Shown piece after piece: positions 1 through 7,013 of a stretch of DNA of 7,013 nt. This stretch comes from Planctomycetota bacterium (lineage in GTDB: Bacteria; Planctomycetota; Planctomycetia; Planctomycetales; Planctomycetaceae). Each line of letters opens with the position of its first letter. Position 1 is the first letter of the stretch. Where the stretch lies: the NCBI GenBank assembly GCA_013151585.1, contig JAADHY010000065.1, positions 1 to 7,013 on the forward strand. The letters run 5' to 3'. The notes below the pieces were generated by a model. That model was given only the letters and a program-made list of their open reading frames with translations, was not told the origin of the DNA and did no database searches. A program made the position numbers and the translations under genes.

Positions 1-26
1 TGATCCTCAAGTCGATCGCCGAGCTC

Positions 27-2078
27 CTACCGCATCGGCAACCAGACAGTCATTTGCGACCGACCGCGGTTGGCCCAGGCATAGTAAGGGATCAGCGTGA
101 CACGAATGCGGCCAGCGGGCGTGGGATCGTAGCGGTGATAAAGGCGGCCGGTCCAATCGACGGGCTTTGTTAGAAGAGCATCGCCTTCGACCACGGTGAC
201 GCCTCCGAGAAGGTCCGGCCGATGCGCCGCCGTCCAACGTCCTGCCGGAAGGACGGCGACATTGTCGATGTCGATGCCGTCGGGCAGGTCCGGCGATTCC
301 AAACAGTACACGAGCGGTCCACGCATGACGGCGACCTGACCGCGAGCCTCTTCGACCAGCGGGTGAGCCTGCAGAAAGACCACGTTCATCGGCAACTCCA
401 GCTCGATACGGTCGCCCGCCGACCAGCGGCGCTCAATTTTGGCATAGGTTCCAGCCTTCACGGCCTCCGGTTGCGACCGGTCGTTGATCCTTACGCGCGC
501 TCGGTCTGCCCACCCAGGGATGCGCAGCATCAGGGCCATCGGCTTGGCCGGCGCCTGCTCAATTCGGATGGTGATTCGCCCGTCCCACGGGTAGTCGGTC
601 TTTTGCGTCAGCTTGACTCGCGAGCCGTCGGGCAATTTGGTCTCCAAAACGCTGCTGCCGTACAGGTTCACCCAGACCGCACGATCAGACAGGCTGTAAA
701 CCCAACGGTGCAGGCTGGCGAGCCGTCGGGCGACGTTCGGCGGACAGCAGAAGCAATGCACGGGCGATGCTGGTGTTGTGTCAGGCCAGCGAGTGGCTGA
801 GTCATTGTGCAAAAGGGGCACGTGCGGGGCGCAGCGTCGGAGTGGATTGGTGTAAAAGAACTCCTTGCCGTTCAGCCCGATCCCGGAAAGCATGCTGTTG
901 TAAAGCACGCGTTCCATCACGTCGGCGAAGCGAGCCTCGCCGGTCAAACCAAGCATGCGCCAGTTCCACATGGCGTTGCCGATATTTGCGCAGGTTTCGT
1001 TGTACGCCGTCCGGTTCGGCAAGTGGTAAGGCGGGCCGAAAGCCTCATGGACCGAGTCGCGGGGCCAACGGCGGAAGGTTTGGCGGAAGACTTCGCCGTT
1101 GTGCAGTGCGGCTATGCCTCCGGTGAGATACATCTTGTGAGTCGTGACGTCACTCCAGAGCCGCTCCAGCGCCTCCAGCAACGATCGGTCGCCCGTTTCG
1201 GCGTACACGTCGGCGGCTCCGCACCAGAGGTACGTGGCGGTCACACAGTGCCCGACGGCTTCCTGCTCTTTGCGCAGCGGAACGGCCGCCTGGTTCTGAT
1301 TGCTGCCGCCGGGCTGGGAGCCTCGCATGTCAACGAAGAGGCCGGCCAACTCCAGATACTTTTTCTCCCGCGTCGTGCGGTACAGGTCGATGGCTCCCAT
1401 GATGTTCGACGGGTTGAAGCCGAAGTGGGCCAGCTCTTTCGGCCGCGGGGAAAAGACCTTGTAGAGGTAATCGCCCACGCGGCGCGCGATGTTCAAGTAA
1501 GTGTCCTTGCCCGTCGCGCGATAATGGGCGCACGCGGCGGTCATCAGATGGCCCATGTTGTAGAGTTCGTGATTGTGCAGGTCCTTCCAGCGTCCCACGC
1601 CGGTCAGTTGCACCCAGGAGGAAAGGTAACCGTCCGGCTCCTGAGCTTTTGCGATCCAGGTGATGGCCTCGTCCATCCAGCGGTCGAACTGCCGATCGCC
1701 GGTCATCGCGTAGAGGTAAGCCAATGTCTCGACCATTTTGTGGCAATCGCCGTCACTCCATTTGGTCCCGCCCGGTTTGCCTTTGGGAACCAGTCCGGCC
1801 GCCATGCGCAAGTCGTTGAAGGTTGCTGCGTTGTCGGGCAATTGCATCACCCGCCAGAGATTCGGCGCGACGACTCGACGGCACCACTCGAAACGGTCGC
1901 CCCAAAAATCGCCGGTCCAGCGGACGTCGCGCAACGGCACCGTCCGTAGCTTTTGATGGGGAGCGAATCTGACAGAAGGCTCAGGAGGCTGCGCGCCGAC
2001 CCAGGCCCACGCCCCGATGATCATCATCACGGCGATTGCCGCTGCCAAGGGTCTCGACGTTTGTCTTTCGGCTGCCAC
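27..2078 (-). CDS. Secreted GH127 (DUF1680) beta-L-arabinofuranosidase-like glycoside hydrolase
   Basis: Predicted exported glycosidase of family GH127 (formerly DUF1680), whose characterised members release beta-L-arabinofuranose from plant glycans. The 683-residue product is close to the usual 600-700 residues. Residues 1-29 form a signal peptide with a hydrophobic core at about 11-28, likely cut after VGA. An alpha/alpha-barrel-like catalytic region follows at about 45-460, then beta-rich C-terminal domains. The zinc/thiolate site known from HypBA1 is recognisable: E361 and C363 in YNETCANIG, and C444 and C445 in HCFCCPPN. The spacing resembles HypBA1 E338, C340, C417 and C418. E345 lies 16 residues before E361, as the HypBA1 acid/base E322 does before E338, so all key residues appear intact. 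The start is a GTG, chosen because it gives the signal peptide and follows a purine-rich ribosome site. The gene lies 42 bases after the metallopeptidase gene, so co-transcription is likely. The family is clear, but the exact substrate is not, because GH127 relatives vary in sugar specificity. Confidence 0.93.
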   Translation of the reverse strand: MAAERQTSRPLAAAIAVMMIIGAWAWVGAQPPEPSVRFAPHQKLRTVPLRDVRWTGDFWGDRFEWCRRVVAPNLWRVMQLPDNAATFNDLRMAAGLVPKGKPGGTKWSDGDCHKMVETLAYLYAMTGDRQFDRWMDEAITWIAKAQEPDGYLSSWVQLTGVGRWKDLHNHELYNMGHLMTAACAHYRATGKDTYLNIARRVGDYLYKVFSPRPKELAHFGFNPSNIMGAIDLYRTTREKKYLELAGLFVDMRGSQPGGSNQNQAAVPLRKEQEAVGHCVTATYLWCGAADVYAETGDRSLLEALERLWSDVTTHKMYLTGGIAALHNGEVFRQTFRRWPRDSVHEAFGPPYHLPNRTAYNETCANIGNAMWNWRMLGLTGEARFADVMERVLYNSMLSGIGLNGKEFFYTNPLRRCAPHVPLLHNDSATRWPDTTPASPVHCFCCPPNVARRLASLHRWVYSLSDRAVWVNLYGSSVLETKLPDGSRVKLTQKTDYPWDGRITIRIEQAPAKPMALMLRIPGWADRARVRINDRSQPEAVKAGTYAKIERRWSAGDRIELELPMNVVFLQAHPLVEEARGQVAVMRGPLVYCLESPDLPDGIDIDNVAVLPAGRWTAAHRPDLLGGVTVVEGDALLTKPVDWTGRLYHRYDPTPAGRIRVTLIPYYAWANRGRSQMTVWLPMR

Positions 2079-2084
2079 GGTGTT

Positions 2085-2091
2085 CCCCCTC
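2085..2091 (-). promoter_or_regulatory. Ribosome binding site of the GH127 gene
   Basis: On the minus strand GAGGGGG stands six bases before the GTG at 2078. It supports this non-ATG start over later ATG codons, which fall inside the hydrophobic core of the signal peptide and would destroy it. Confidence 0.6.
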
Positions 2092-2120
2092 GATGCTTCC
2101 CAGGCGAACGCGGTTCTTTG

Positions 2121-3494
2121 TCAGTGTTGGCCCCATTGTACAACAACGGCCCCGCGATTGTCGCCCAACTCGTTCCACCGGTCGCGGCATCGAAGATAGA
2201 GGGTTCCATCGGAAGGTGCGACGAACACTCCGTCAGCGCCGAGGTCAAAGGGCTCGGTCAACCGGAAATCCTTCATGATCACGCCGACCAGCCGACCCGA
2301 TCCGTCGGCAGCTCCGTCGGCGTCGGTGAAAGGTTTGTTCGCCGCGGTGCTCCAACGGCCTTCCGTCTGATAGCGATACCGCTGGCCGGACTGGACGCGA
2401 AGTCCGGAGGCTTGAAAGCCACGGGCAGCCAAGATCCGCCGACGCACGCTTCGCGTCTCCTCGAGCGATCGAAACCTGACATCCCAATCCCAATGGCAAA
2501 GGTCGACGCGGTAGCCCACCTCGATGTGATCCAGGAACCAGTCGTACTCGAATTGCAATTGCCGGCGCACCGCGCTGAATGCATAGTCAAAGGCTCCCAT
2601 TCGACCGACGAGGTAATGAGCGCCGACGGCGCGAAAACGCCGCGAATAATTCGGATTGTGGGCCAAAAGATGACACAAGGCCCAGCACCACAGGTAATCT
2701 TCCCGGATTTGAGCGACGCATTTGGCGTCATGCTCGGTCCAATCACTCAAGGGGGCATGCGTTTGGGTTTGACGCGCGCGGGCAAGCATGGTGTTGAGCG
2801 ATCCGCCGATGGGGTTGGCCAGTTGTTTGGCCCGAATGATTTGTTCCACAGTCGGACGAGGCTGGCGGCGCAATCGTTGCAAGGCCTCCGGCGAGCGCCA
2901 GGCTCCGCGGCCGCCCGCGCAACATTCACCGCCCATCTGGGCCATTCCTTCTTTGTACCAATCGGGCCCCACTCGTCCGAAGGCTTGATAGCAATACGCG
3001 TGGATGACTTCGTGCTCCACGACGCCGCGATCGGCACAGGCATAGACGACGGCTTGGTGGCCGGAGAAGTCGGAGCGGCGCGACCGTGAGTCGGCACGGC
3101 GGGAGGAGGCGGCGTGCGGCGTGGCTGACCGGGCGACGGTCGCGCCGCCAACGCCTCCGATGTAGACCCGAGCCAAAGGATGAGGAAGGTCAGAATCCGG
3201 CCAGCGGTCGACATGCCGCGCCACGTAGCATTCGATTTTCGTTCGTAACGGGCGCCCCCAATGCTTTTCCGCAAACACGATCGCTTTTTCCATGCGGGCG
3301 AGCATTTCGCCGGCCTGGCTCCGGGGCAAATCCGTGTGCAGAATGAAATGGCGGGACGTATAAACGCGTTTGAAAGGAGCCTCCGTCGGCAGCCGCGGCG
3401 ATGCCAGCAACGGGAGCCCGCCCAGGAACCACACGAGCAAAACAGCGAGAAAAGGGGCACCTGCGGGTCGAGACGTCCTGTCCGGTCTTTTCAT
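2121..3494 (-). CDS. Secreted putative gluzincin-type zinc metallopeptidase with C-terminal PA-IL-like lectin domain
   Basis: A predicted exported 457-residue protein. Residues 1-31 look like a signal peptide: a basic N-terminus MKRPDRTSR, a hydrophobic stretch, then LLAS. The middle carries HEVIHAY at 161-167 and, 17 residues after the second histidine, a glutamate in WYKEGMAQ (E182). This HExxH...E layout is that of gluzincin zinc peptidases such as the peptidase-MA superfamily. A Ser/Arg/Ala-rich stretch (about 120-145) precedes the active-site helix. A tail at about 365-453 reads like the PA-IL (LecA)-type galactose-binding fold: GRWS, a loop, then FVAPSDGTLYLRCRD and DNRGAVVVQ. Other conserved-looking blocks are HNPNYSRRFRAVG and GYRVDLCHWDWD. 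The start was chosen for the signal peptide. A TTG at 3539 and an ATG at 3524 lie in frame upstream but would bury it, and a weak AGAAAG site precedes 3494. GH127 follows after 42 bases. Peptidase activity and sugar binding are inferred; the substrate is unknown. Confidence 0.8.
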   Translation of the reverse strand: MKRPDRTSRPAGAPFLAVLLVWFLGGLPLLASPRLPTEAPFKRVYTSRHFILHTDLPRSQAGEMLARMEKAIVFAEKHWGRPLRTKIECYVARHVDRWPDSDLPHPLARVYIGGVGGATVARSATPHAASSRRADSRSRRSDFSGHQAVVYACADRGVVEHEVIHAYCYQAFGRVGPDWYKEGMAQMGGECCAGGRGAWRSPEALQRLRRQPRPTVEQIIRAKQLANPIGGSLNTMLARARQTQTHAPLSDWTEHDAKCVAQIREDYLWCWALCHLLAHNPNYSRRFRAVGAHYLVGRMGAFDYAFSAVRRQLQFEYDWFLDHIEVGYRVDLCHWDWDVRFRSLEETRSVRRRILAARGFQASGLRVQSGQRYRYQTEGRWSTAANKPFTDADGAADGSGRLVGVIMKDFRLTEPFDLGADGVFVAPSDGTLYLRCRDRWNELGDNRGAVVVQWGQH

Positions 3495-3630
3495 ACGTTC
3501 GCTTTCTGCGTAATCGGTGCGCATTCTGCTCGCAGCCAAGCTGCTGCCACCCCTGGTCCGGCTGGCCGAGTGAGAACAGGCATCCGGCTGACGTCCATCG
3601 CGCTCGCCGCGCTTCGTACCGGTTGCCTTG

Positions 3631-3640
3631 ACCGGCCGGT
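3631..3640. repeat. Perfect 10-base palindrome ACCGGCCGGT
   Basis: ACCGGCCGGT equals its own reverse complement. A related palindrome, ACCGGT, sits just to its left at 3618-3623. Both lie about 125-145 bases upstream of the metallopeptidase start, where an operator could be. In GC-rich DNA such a site can occur by chance, so a regulatory role is only a suggestion. Confidence 0.3.
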
Positions 3641-3753
3641 GTCAGCGCACCGACCTTGCAGCCGAAAAGCTAAGAGCACGCTCCGCGTTCGTCAGCAGAC
3701 GAGGGAGACGAGAGACGCCATTTGGCCCACGAACGCTCCCTCAGATTGCCTCG

Positions 3754-3780
3754 CACCGCCGTCATTTTGACGGAGCGGTG
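3754..3780 (-). terminator. Bulged hairpin, possible transcription end of the methyltransferase gene
   Basis: CACCGC at 3754-3759 pairs with GCGGTG at 3775-3780, and CGTCA at 3760-3764 pairs with TGACG at 3768-3772. This gives 11 base pairs with a two-base bulge and a TTT loop. It stands about 100 bases after the methyltransferase stop codon. No T-run follows on the minus strand, so it is not a classical intrinsic terminator. It could be a transcript-end stabiliser or a chance structure. Confidence 0.25.
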
Positions 3781-3877
3781 TTGTCAGTCTACCGGTTCAC
3801 CAGCCGAGTGCAACCCCAGTCGGCCGAAATGCCGACCCAATCGCCGAAACCCTTCGACGGAATGACCGTTGTACCGG

Positions 3878-5113
<1,236 letters not shown>

Positions 5114-5326
5114 CGGTGTTCCCGTTCCATTCAGAACCATCGTTTCGATCGCGGCCGGCCAGATTTGCATCCCGATAGCCCAATCGGTATGAACAGAGGA
5201 AATCAGACCGGCTTCTCTTGCGCCGTTCGGCTGGCGGGAAAGCCCATCCAGACGGGCAGGATCAAAGTCGGCCATCGTGAAACCTACCTTTTCGGAAGCC
5301 GGGCAGCAATAGCAAGGAGCAACAGG
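5114..5326. promoter_or_regulatory. Divergent intergenic region between the methyltransferase and GH99-like genes
   Basis: These 213 bases separate two genes that face away from each other, so promoters for both should lie here. No consensus -35/-10 pair is convincing on either strand. A small inverted repeat, CCGAT...ATCGG with a six-base loop, sits at 5172-5187. The minus-strand methyltransferase frame stays open through much of the region to 5275, but the translated extension resembles no known domain. Confidence 0.35.
5314..5319 (+). promoter_or_regulatory. Ribosome binding site of the GH99-like gene
   Basis: AAGGAG stands seven bases before the ATG at 5327 and is the best Shine-Dalgarno match in the window. 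It fixes the start of the frameshifted GH99-like gene immediately before its twin-arginine signal, and shows that the long open frame running in from upstream is not translated as one protein. Confidence 0.7.
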
Positions 5327-6578
5327 ATGCAGGGCGCCTTTAGCCGACGACAGTTTCTGACGACTGTTGGTTCGGTCTTAGCCGGCGTGGGCGCATCGGA
5401 GTCGATCGGGCCGCGGCTTTCTCGGGCTGCGGCTCCCCGCCAGCATGGGCGGGCGTTCCAGGTTGGAGCCTACTATTTTCCCAACTATCACGTCGATCCC
5501 CGCAACGAGAAACGTTAGTTACGGACGGGGATGGACCGAATGGGAACTAGTCAAGGCGGCTCGGCCGCGGTTCCCCGACCACCGTCAGCCACGCGTGCCG
5601 TTGTGGGGCTACCTGGATGAAGTCGCCCCAGCCGTCATGGAAAAGAAAATCGCCGTCGCGGCCGACCACGGCATCCACTATTGGATTTTCGACTGGTACT
5701 GGTACAACGACGGACCGTTCTTGAACCGGTGTTTGGAAAAGGGGTATTTCGGGGCCAAGAACAATGAGCAGGTCAAGTTTTGCTGCATGTGGGCGAACCA
5801 CGATTGGATCGACATCTTTCCATACCGGCGCGGGACGCCTCGCAAAGTCCTCTATCCCGGCGCGGTCACGCGCCAGACGTTCGAGACGATCGCCGACCAC
5901 GTTGTGCGCCGGTACTTCAAGCATCCGGCCCACTGGACGGTCGATGGGCGGCCGTACTTCTCTGTCTACGACCTGGGGCGGCTGTTGAGGAGCTTTGGAG
6001 GCGTGAAGCAGACACGGGCCGCCTTGGATGCCTTCCGCAAAAAAACCGAGGCTGCCGGCTTTCCGGGACTGCACCTGAATGCCGTGGTTTGGGGCCGGAC
6101 CATTTTGCCGGGCGAGGGGCGGCCGGCCGACCCTGCCGAGCTGGTCCGCCAGCTCGGCTTCGACAGCGTAACCTCCTACGTGTGGGTGCATCACGTCCGC
6201 TTGCCGAAACTGAAAACGGACTATGGCTTCGTCCAGCAGAAGTATTTCGACTACTGGCGCCGAGCCGAGACGATGTTCGACGTGCCGTACTATCCCAACG
6301 TGACCATCGGCTGGGACCCGTCGCCGCGGTGTCATCCGGACGACGAATACGGCAACTTCGGTTATCCGTTTACGAACACGATTACTGGCAACACGCCACA
6401 ACAGTTCCGCGAGGCGCTGGCCTCAACGCGGAAACGTTTAGAGCAAGACCCAAATGGTCCGCGCATCCTCAATATCAACTCCTGGAACGAATGGACCGAG
6501 GGCAGCTATTTGGAACCGGATACGCATTTCCGGTTGGGATACCTCGAAGCGGTCAAGAGCGTTTTCGGTCGGTCCTGA
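5327..6578 (+). pseudogene. Tat-exported GH99/WbsX-like glycosidase, frameshifted near the N-terminus
   Basis: The gene encodes a protein of the glycoside hydrolase 99-like / WbsX group, TIM-barrel proteins linked to mannan and other glycan processing. The first part (5327-5515, 63 residues) has a twin-arginine signal, SRRQFLTTVGSVLAG, then the family start VGAYYFPNYHVDPRNEKR, and stops at TAG 5516-5518. The family sequence resumes at once in the next frame with YGRGWTEWELVKAARP and runs to the stop at 6576-6578. Later landmarks are HYWIFDWYWYNDG (about 116-128 of the repaired protein) and NSWNEWTEGSYLEPD (about 383-397). Removing one copy of a GTTA duplication at 5514-5521 restores a 415-residue protein. 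The second part has no good start of its own: the ATG at 5445 would add about 25 out-of-frame residues and lose the export signal and first barrel strand. The true state could be a natural mutation, an assembly error or, less likely, programmed frameshifting. The next gene follows after 23 bases, suggesting an operon. Confidence 0.85.
5514..5521 (+). repeat. Tandem GTTA duplication that breaks the GH99-like reading frame
   Basis: GTTA occurs twice back to back inside the sequence AAACGTTAGTTACGG. The junction creates the in-frame TAG stop. With a single copy the codons read Glu-Lys-Arg-Tyr-Gly-Arg-Gly-Trp, which fits the family motif without an added or missing residue. A four-base duplication by replication slippage is therefore the simplest explanation of the frameshift. 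Confidence 0.75.
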
Positions 6579-6601
6579 AGGGGCAGTGCTGAGAAAGCCA
6601 C

Positions 6602-7013
6602 ATGAGGGGCATTCTGTTTCCGCTGGTAAGTACGGTGGCGTTGCTAGGCGGCTTCAGTGGAGCCGGTGGGACGGAGCCGCCGCCCGGGAAGAAAGTCGAC
6701 GCGGGGATCGCCCTTTTGCCTGGCGTCTGGTCGGACGATGTCCGAAACCCCGCGTGGCCGAGTACGTTTCATGACCCGTGGCTTACGGGCTTCTCGCCTC
6801 TTCCGTGCGACATGCAGAAAGCTCCGGATCCGTGGGCGACGATCGAACCGGGCGGAGCGGCTCGTTGGGCGATCTTCCTGCCGGACCGCCATGGCGGGAA
6901 TTTCTTGCTGGTGCAGGACGCCCGGCTGCGACGCGTCGATGCGACGGGGAAGGTTGTGTGGGAGCGGCCCGGTCTGAACGCGATCTTCTACGAGCAGTTG
7001 CACGGAGACGGGA
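6602..7013 (+). CDS. Exported protein of unknown function, N-terminal part only
   Basis: An open frame of 137 codons starts at ATG 6602 and runs off the right edge, so its end is not seen. It begins MRGILFPLVSTVALLGGFSG, a short basic N-terminus with a hydrophobic core that looks like a signal peptide, followed by a Pro/Gly-rich stretch (TEPPPGKK). The rest is rich in Trp, Pro and Asp. A segment at about 101-123 reads FLLVQDARLRRVDATGKVVW, which resembles one blade of a PQQ-type or other beta-propeller repeat (strand, turn, Asp-x-x-Gly-Lys, strand ending in Trp). One blade is too little to assign a family. A TGA at 6590-6592 closes the frame upstream and no other start lies between, so the ATG is the likely start, though only a weak GAGAAAG precedes it. 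It lies 23 bases after the GH99-like gene and is probably co-transcribed with it. The specific function is unknown. Confidence 0.75.
   Translation, partial: MRGILFPLVSTVALLGGFSGAGGTEPPPGKKVDAGIALLPGVWSDDVRNPAWPSTFHDPWLTGFSPLPCDMQKAPDPWATIEPGGAARWAIFLPDRHGGNFLLVQDARLRRVDATGKVVWERPGLNAIFYEQLHGDG

Larger units (their letters stand above)
3495..3877. other. Intergenic region between the methyltransferase and metallopeptidase genes
   Basis: These 383 bases hold no convincing gene. The open frames crossing them are parts of antisense shadows of neighbouring genes and show no recognisable protein motif. The region must contain the 3' end of the methyltransferase transcript and probably the promoter of the minus-strand metallopeptidase and GH127 pair. 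It contains a bulged hairpin at 3754-3780 and a palindrome at 3631-3640. I could not recognise a standard sigma-70 promoter. The best pair, CTGACA and TACGAA on the minus strand around 3615-3647, has a 21-base spacer, which is too long. Confidence 0.5.

Noticed and set aside
807..1949. Long plus-strand open frame (380 codons) opposite the GH127 gene
   Set aside because: It lies wholly antisense to a clear GH127 gene with intact catalytic residues, shows no recognisable domain or signal, and is expected from codon bias in GC-rich DNA.
1953..3089. Long plus-strand open frame (378 codons) opposite the metallopeptidase gene
   Set aside because: It is antisense to a gene with recognisable HExxH and lectin-like motifs, and its own translation shows no family features.
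5114..5275. Methyltransferase start at 5275, adding 54 residues
   Set aside because: The extension has no domain character and would place the signal peptide in the interior. It lies in the divergent intergenic region where promoters are expected.
5513..5521. Programmed +1 frameshifting at CGT TAG
   Set aside because: The site does not resemble the known prfB-type CTT TGA slippery stop or another established signal. A tandem GTTA duplication explains the shift and restores the motif exactly.
5547..6401. Minus-strand open frame (284 codons) opposite the GH99-like gene
   Set aside because: The plus strand carries the family motifs throughout this region; the minus-strand product has no recognisable features.
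5445..6578. GH99-like protein starting intact at ATG 5445
   Set aside because: The first 24 or so residues would be out-of-frame translation of the family's first barrel strand, and no export signal would remain. The frameshift model explains both segments better.

Overview
The window is GC-rich and densely coding. It looks like chromosomal DNA from a planctomycete-type bacterium, probably a free-living degrader of complex polysaccharides. This placement is an inference. It rests on the set of exported proteins (a GH127 enzyme, a gluzincin-like protein with a PA-IL-lectin-like tail, a secreted isoaspartyl methyltransferase with an extra C-terminal domain, and a twin-arginine GH99/WbsX-like protein), the sparse promoter signals and the weak Shine-Dalgarno sites. 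No rRNA, tRNA, CRISPR array, insertion sequence or phage gene was seen.

Layout. On the minus strand, read right to left: a secreted PCMT-like methyltransferase with a C-terminal jelly-roll-like domain (5113 to 3878); a 383-base spacer without a convincing gene, holding a bulged hairpin and a perfect 10-base palindrome; a secreted putative zinc metallopeptidase (3494 to 2121); then, 42 bases further, a secreted GH127 (DUF1680) beta-L-arabinofuranosidase-like enzyme (2078 to 27). The last two genes are close enough to share a transcript. Positions 1-26 are the 3' flank of the GH127 gene and show nothing recognisable. On the plus strand, diverging from the methyltransferase across a 213-base intergenic region: a Tat-exported GH99/WbsX-like glycosidase gene broken by a frameshift (5327-6578), then after 23 bases the start of another exported protein that runs off the right edge (6602-7013).

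All five proteins begin with a plausible export signal, so the locus encodes envelope or extracellular functions. GH127 would trim L-arabinofuranose, the GH99-like protein would act on another glycan, the metallopeptidase carries a lectin-like tail, and the methyltransferase may act on aged or isomerised exported proteins. A joint role in glycan or glycoprotein turnover is inferred from co-location only.

The two most notable points are these. First, a tandem GTTA duplication at 5514-5521 breaks the GH99-like frame, and removing one copy restores a family-like protein. Second, a normally cytosolic, SAM-dependent repair enzyme appears to be exported and fused to a carbohydrate-binding-like domain.
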